A DNA stretch of 7,310 bases from assembly GCA_006226265.1 (NCBI GenBank), contig SBHH01000035.1, positions 1 through 7,310 on the forward strand. Direction: 5' to 3'. The stretch is from Alphaproteobacteria bacterium. GTDB taxonomy: Bacteria; Pseudomonadota; Alphaproteobacteria; Sneathiellales; Sneathiellaceae. The translations under genes were made by a program, and so were the position numbers. Positions 6,462 through 7,310 of this stretch are shown here, in pieces; the stretch's first letter is position 1, and every line of letters begins with the position of its first letter. The notes beneath the pieces were generated by a model. The model ran no database searches, had not been told where the DNA came from, and was given only the letters and a program-made list of their open reading frames with translations.

Positions 6462-7310
6462 GTGAAATTTACCCAATTAAGACTGTCCGGTTTCAAATCC
6501 TTCGTTGAACCGACGGAACTTCTTATCAAACACGGCCTCACCGGAATTGTCGGCCCGAATGGCTGCGGCAAGTCGAACCTTGTCGAGGCCTTGACCTGGG
6601 TAATGGGCGAAACCTCTGCCCGGAACCTTCGGGGCGGGGCGATGGACGATGTGATTTTTGCGGGCACCGCGTCTCGCCCGGCCCGCAATATGGCGGAGGT
6701 GACGCTCGGCCTTGATAACAAGGATCGGACCGCGCCACCTTCTTATAATGACGAGCCCGAGCTTGATGTCACGCGCCGCATCCGCCGGGAAACGGGTTCT
6801 GACTATCGCATCAACGGCAAGGTGGCCCGCGCCCGCGATGTCCAGCTTCTCTTTGCCGATCTTGCGACCGGCGCGCATTCCACCGCGATTGTGAGCCAGG
6901 GCCGCGTCGGCGCCCTTATCAATGCGAAACCCAAGGATCGACGTCATCTTCTGGAGGAAGCCGCCGGGATTTCCGGCCTGCATTCACGCCGTCATGAGGC
7001 TGAACTCCGGCTCAATTCTGCCGAAACCAATTTGGAGCGGGTCGATGACGTGATCGACCAGCTGGACGTGCAGCTTGCCAATCTCAAGCGTCAGGCGAGG
7101 CAGGCGACGCGCTATCGCAATATTTCCGGCCATATTCGGAAAGCCGAGGCGCTGCTCCTCCTCCGGAAGTACCAGATCGCCGAGGAAAAGGCGATTGATG
7201 CGAAACAGCGTTATGAGGAGGCCGTTCTCGCCGTCAATGAACTGACGCGGCAGGCCGCCACGGCGGAAAACGCGTCGCTGCGCGCGAATGAGGCGCTGAA
7301 GCCCTTGCGG
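6462..7310 (+). CDS. smc: Chromosome segregation ATPase SMC, N-terminal part (partial)
   Basis: The frame opens at GTG 6462 and remains open for 283 codons to the right edge, so only the first quarter of a protein usually around 1150 residues is present. SMC dimers with ScpA and ScpB form a ring that organises and helps segregate the chromosome. Visible elements are the start LRLSGFKSFVEPTEL, the Walker A motif GPNGCGKS (31-38), a segment LTWVMGETSARNLRGG (44-59), and the Q-loop with Gln146 in IVSQGRV. The family signature KPKDRRHLLEEAAGI (156-170) corresponds to the usual RRxLIEEAAGI block. From about residue 175 the sequence is charged and heptad-like, the beginning of the first coiled coil. 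The Walker B and signature motifs belong to the missing C-terminal head. The gene follows the dsbA-like gene by 21 bases with its own ribosome-binding site. Confidence 0.97.
   Translation, partial: MKFTQLRLSGFKSFVEPTELLIKHGLTGIVGPNGCGKSNLVEALTWVMGETSARNLRGGAMDDVIFAGTASRPARNMAEVTLGLDNKDRTAPPSYNDEPELDVTRRIRRETGSDYRINGKVARARDVQLLFADLATGAHSTAIVSQGRVGALINAKPKDRRHLLEEAAGISGLHSRRHEAELRLNSAETNLERVDDVIDQLDVQLANLKRQARQATRYRNISGHIRKAEALLLLRKYQIAEEKAIDAKQRYEEAVLAVNELTRQAATAENASLRANEALKPLR

Overview
The window is a 7.3 kb chromosomal segment, almost certainly from an alphaproteobacterium. The evidence is a clear CcrM-type GANTC adenine methyltransferase, and the gene neighbourhood ccrM - mutY - DUF721/DciA - DsbA-like thioredoxin - smc, which as far as I recall is a recurring arrangement in that class. 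The protein sequences fit that class too. I cannot resolve the genus from sequence alone. Coding density is high, and no gene-free stretch exceeds about 120 bases. I see no tRNA, rRNA, insertion sequence, CRISPR array or phage feature.

Layout, left to right. On the minus strand, and cut by the left edge, lies a gene for an exported His/Tyr-rich protein (1-484). A 119-base divergent spacer follows. A plus-strand pair comes next: a PA0069-type radical SAM protein (604-1728) overlaps rnhB, encoding RNase HII (1725-2345), by four bases. A 103-base spacer holds the most interesting regulatory DNA of the window: three GANTC methylation sites and a perfect inverted repeat, placed around a candidate promoter for ccrM (2449-3534). 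Then follows a small exported four-EF-hand protein (3568-3984), convergent with mutY (minus strand, 3987-5075). A hairpin with a T-tract sits at their junction. Divergent from mutY runs dciA (DUF721, TTG start, 5172-5681), then a DsbA-like protein with a Tat-type signal (5760-6440), then smc (GTG start, 6462 to beyond the right edge).

How the genes fit together. Most products act on the genome: removal of RNA from DNA (RnhB), cell-cycle DNA methylation (CcrM), repair of 8-oxoguanine mispairs (MutY), replicative helicase loading (DciA) and chromosome organisation (SMC). The two or three exported proteins (His/Tyr-rich, EF-hand and DsbA-like) are interspersed. The best lead for follow-up is the ccrM upstream region. 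Two GANTC sites nine bases apart fall inside the spacer of the candidate promoter and a third lies just upstream of it, while the rest of the window has only five GANTC sites by my eye scan. This suggests methylation-sensitive autoregulation with a geometry that deserves testing. I found no evidence of a wholly new defence or mobile system.
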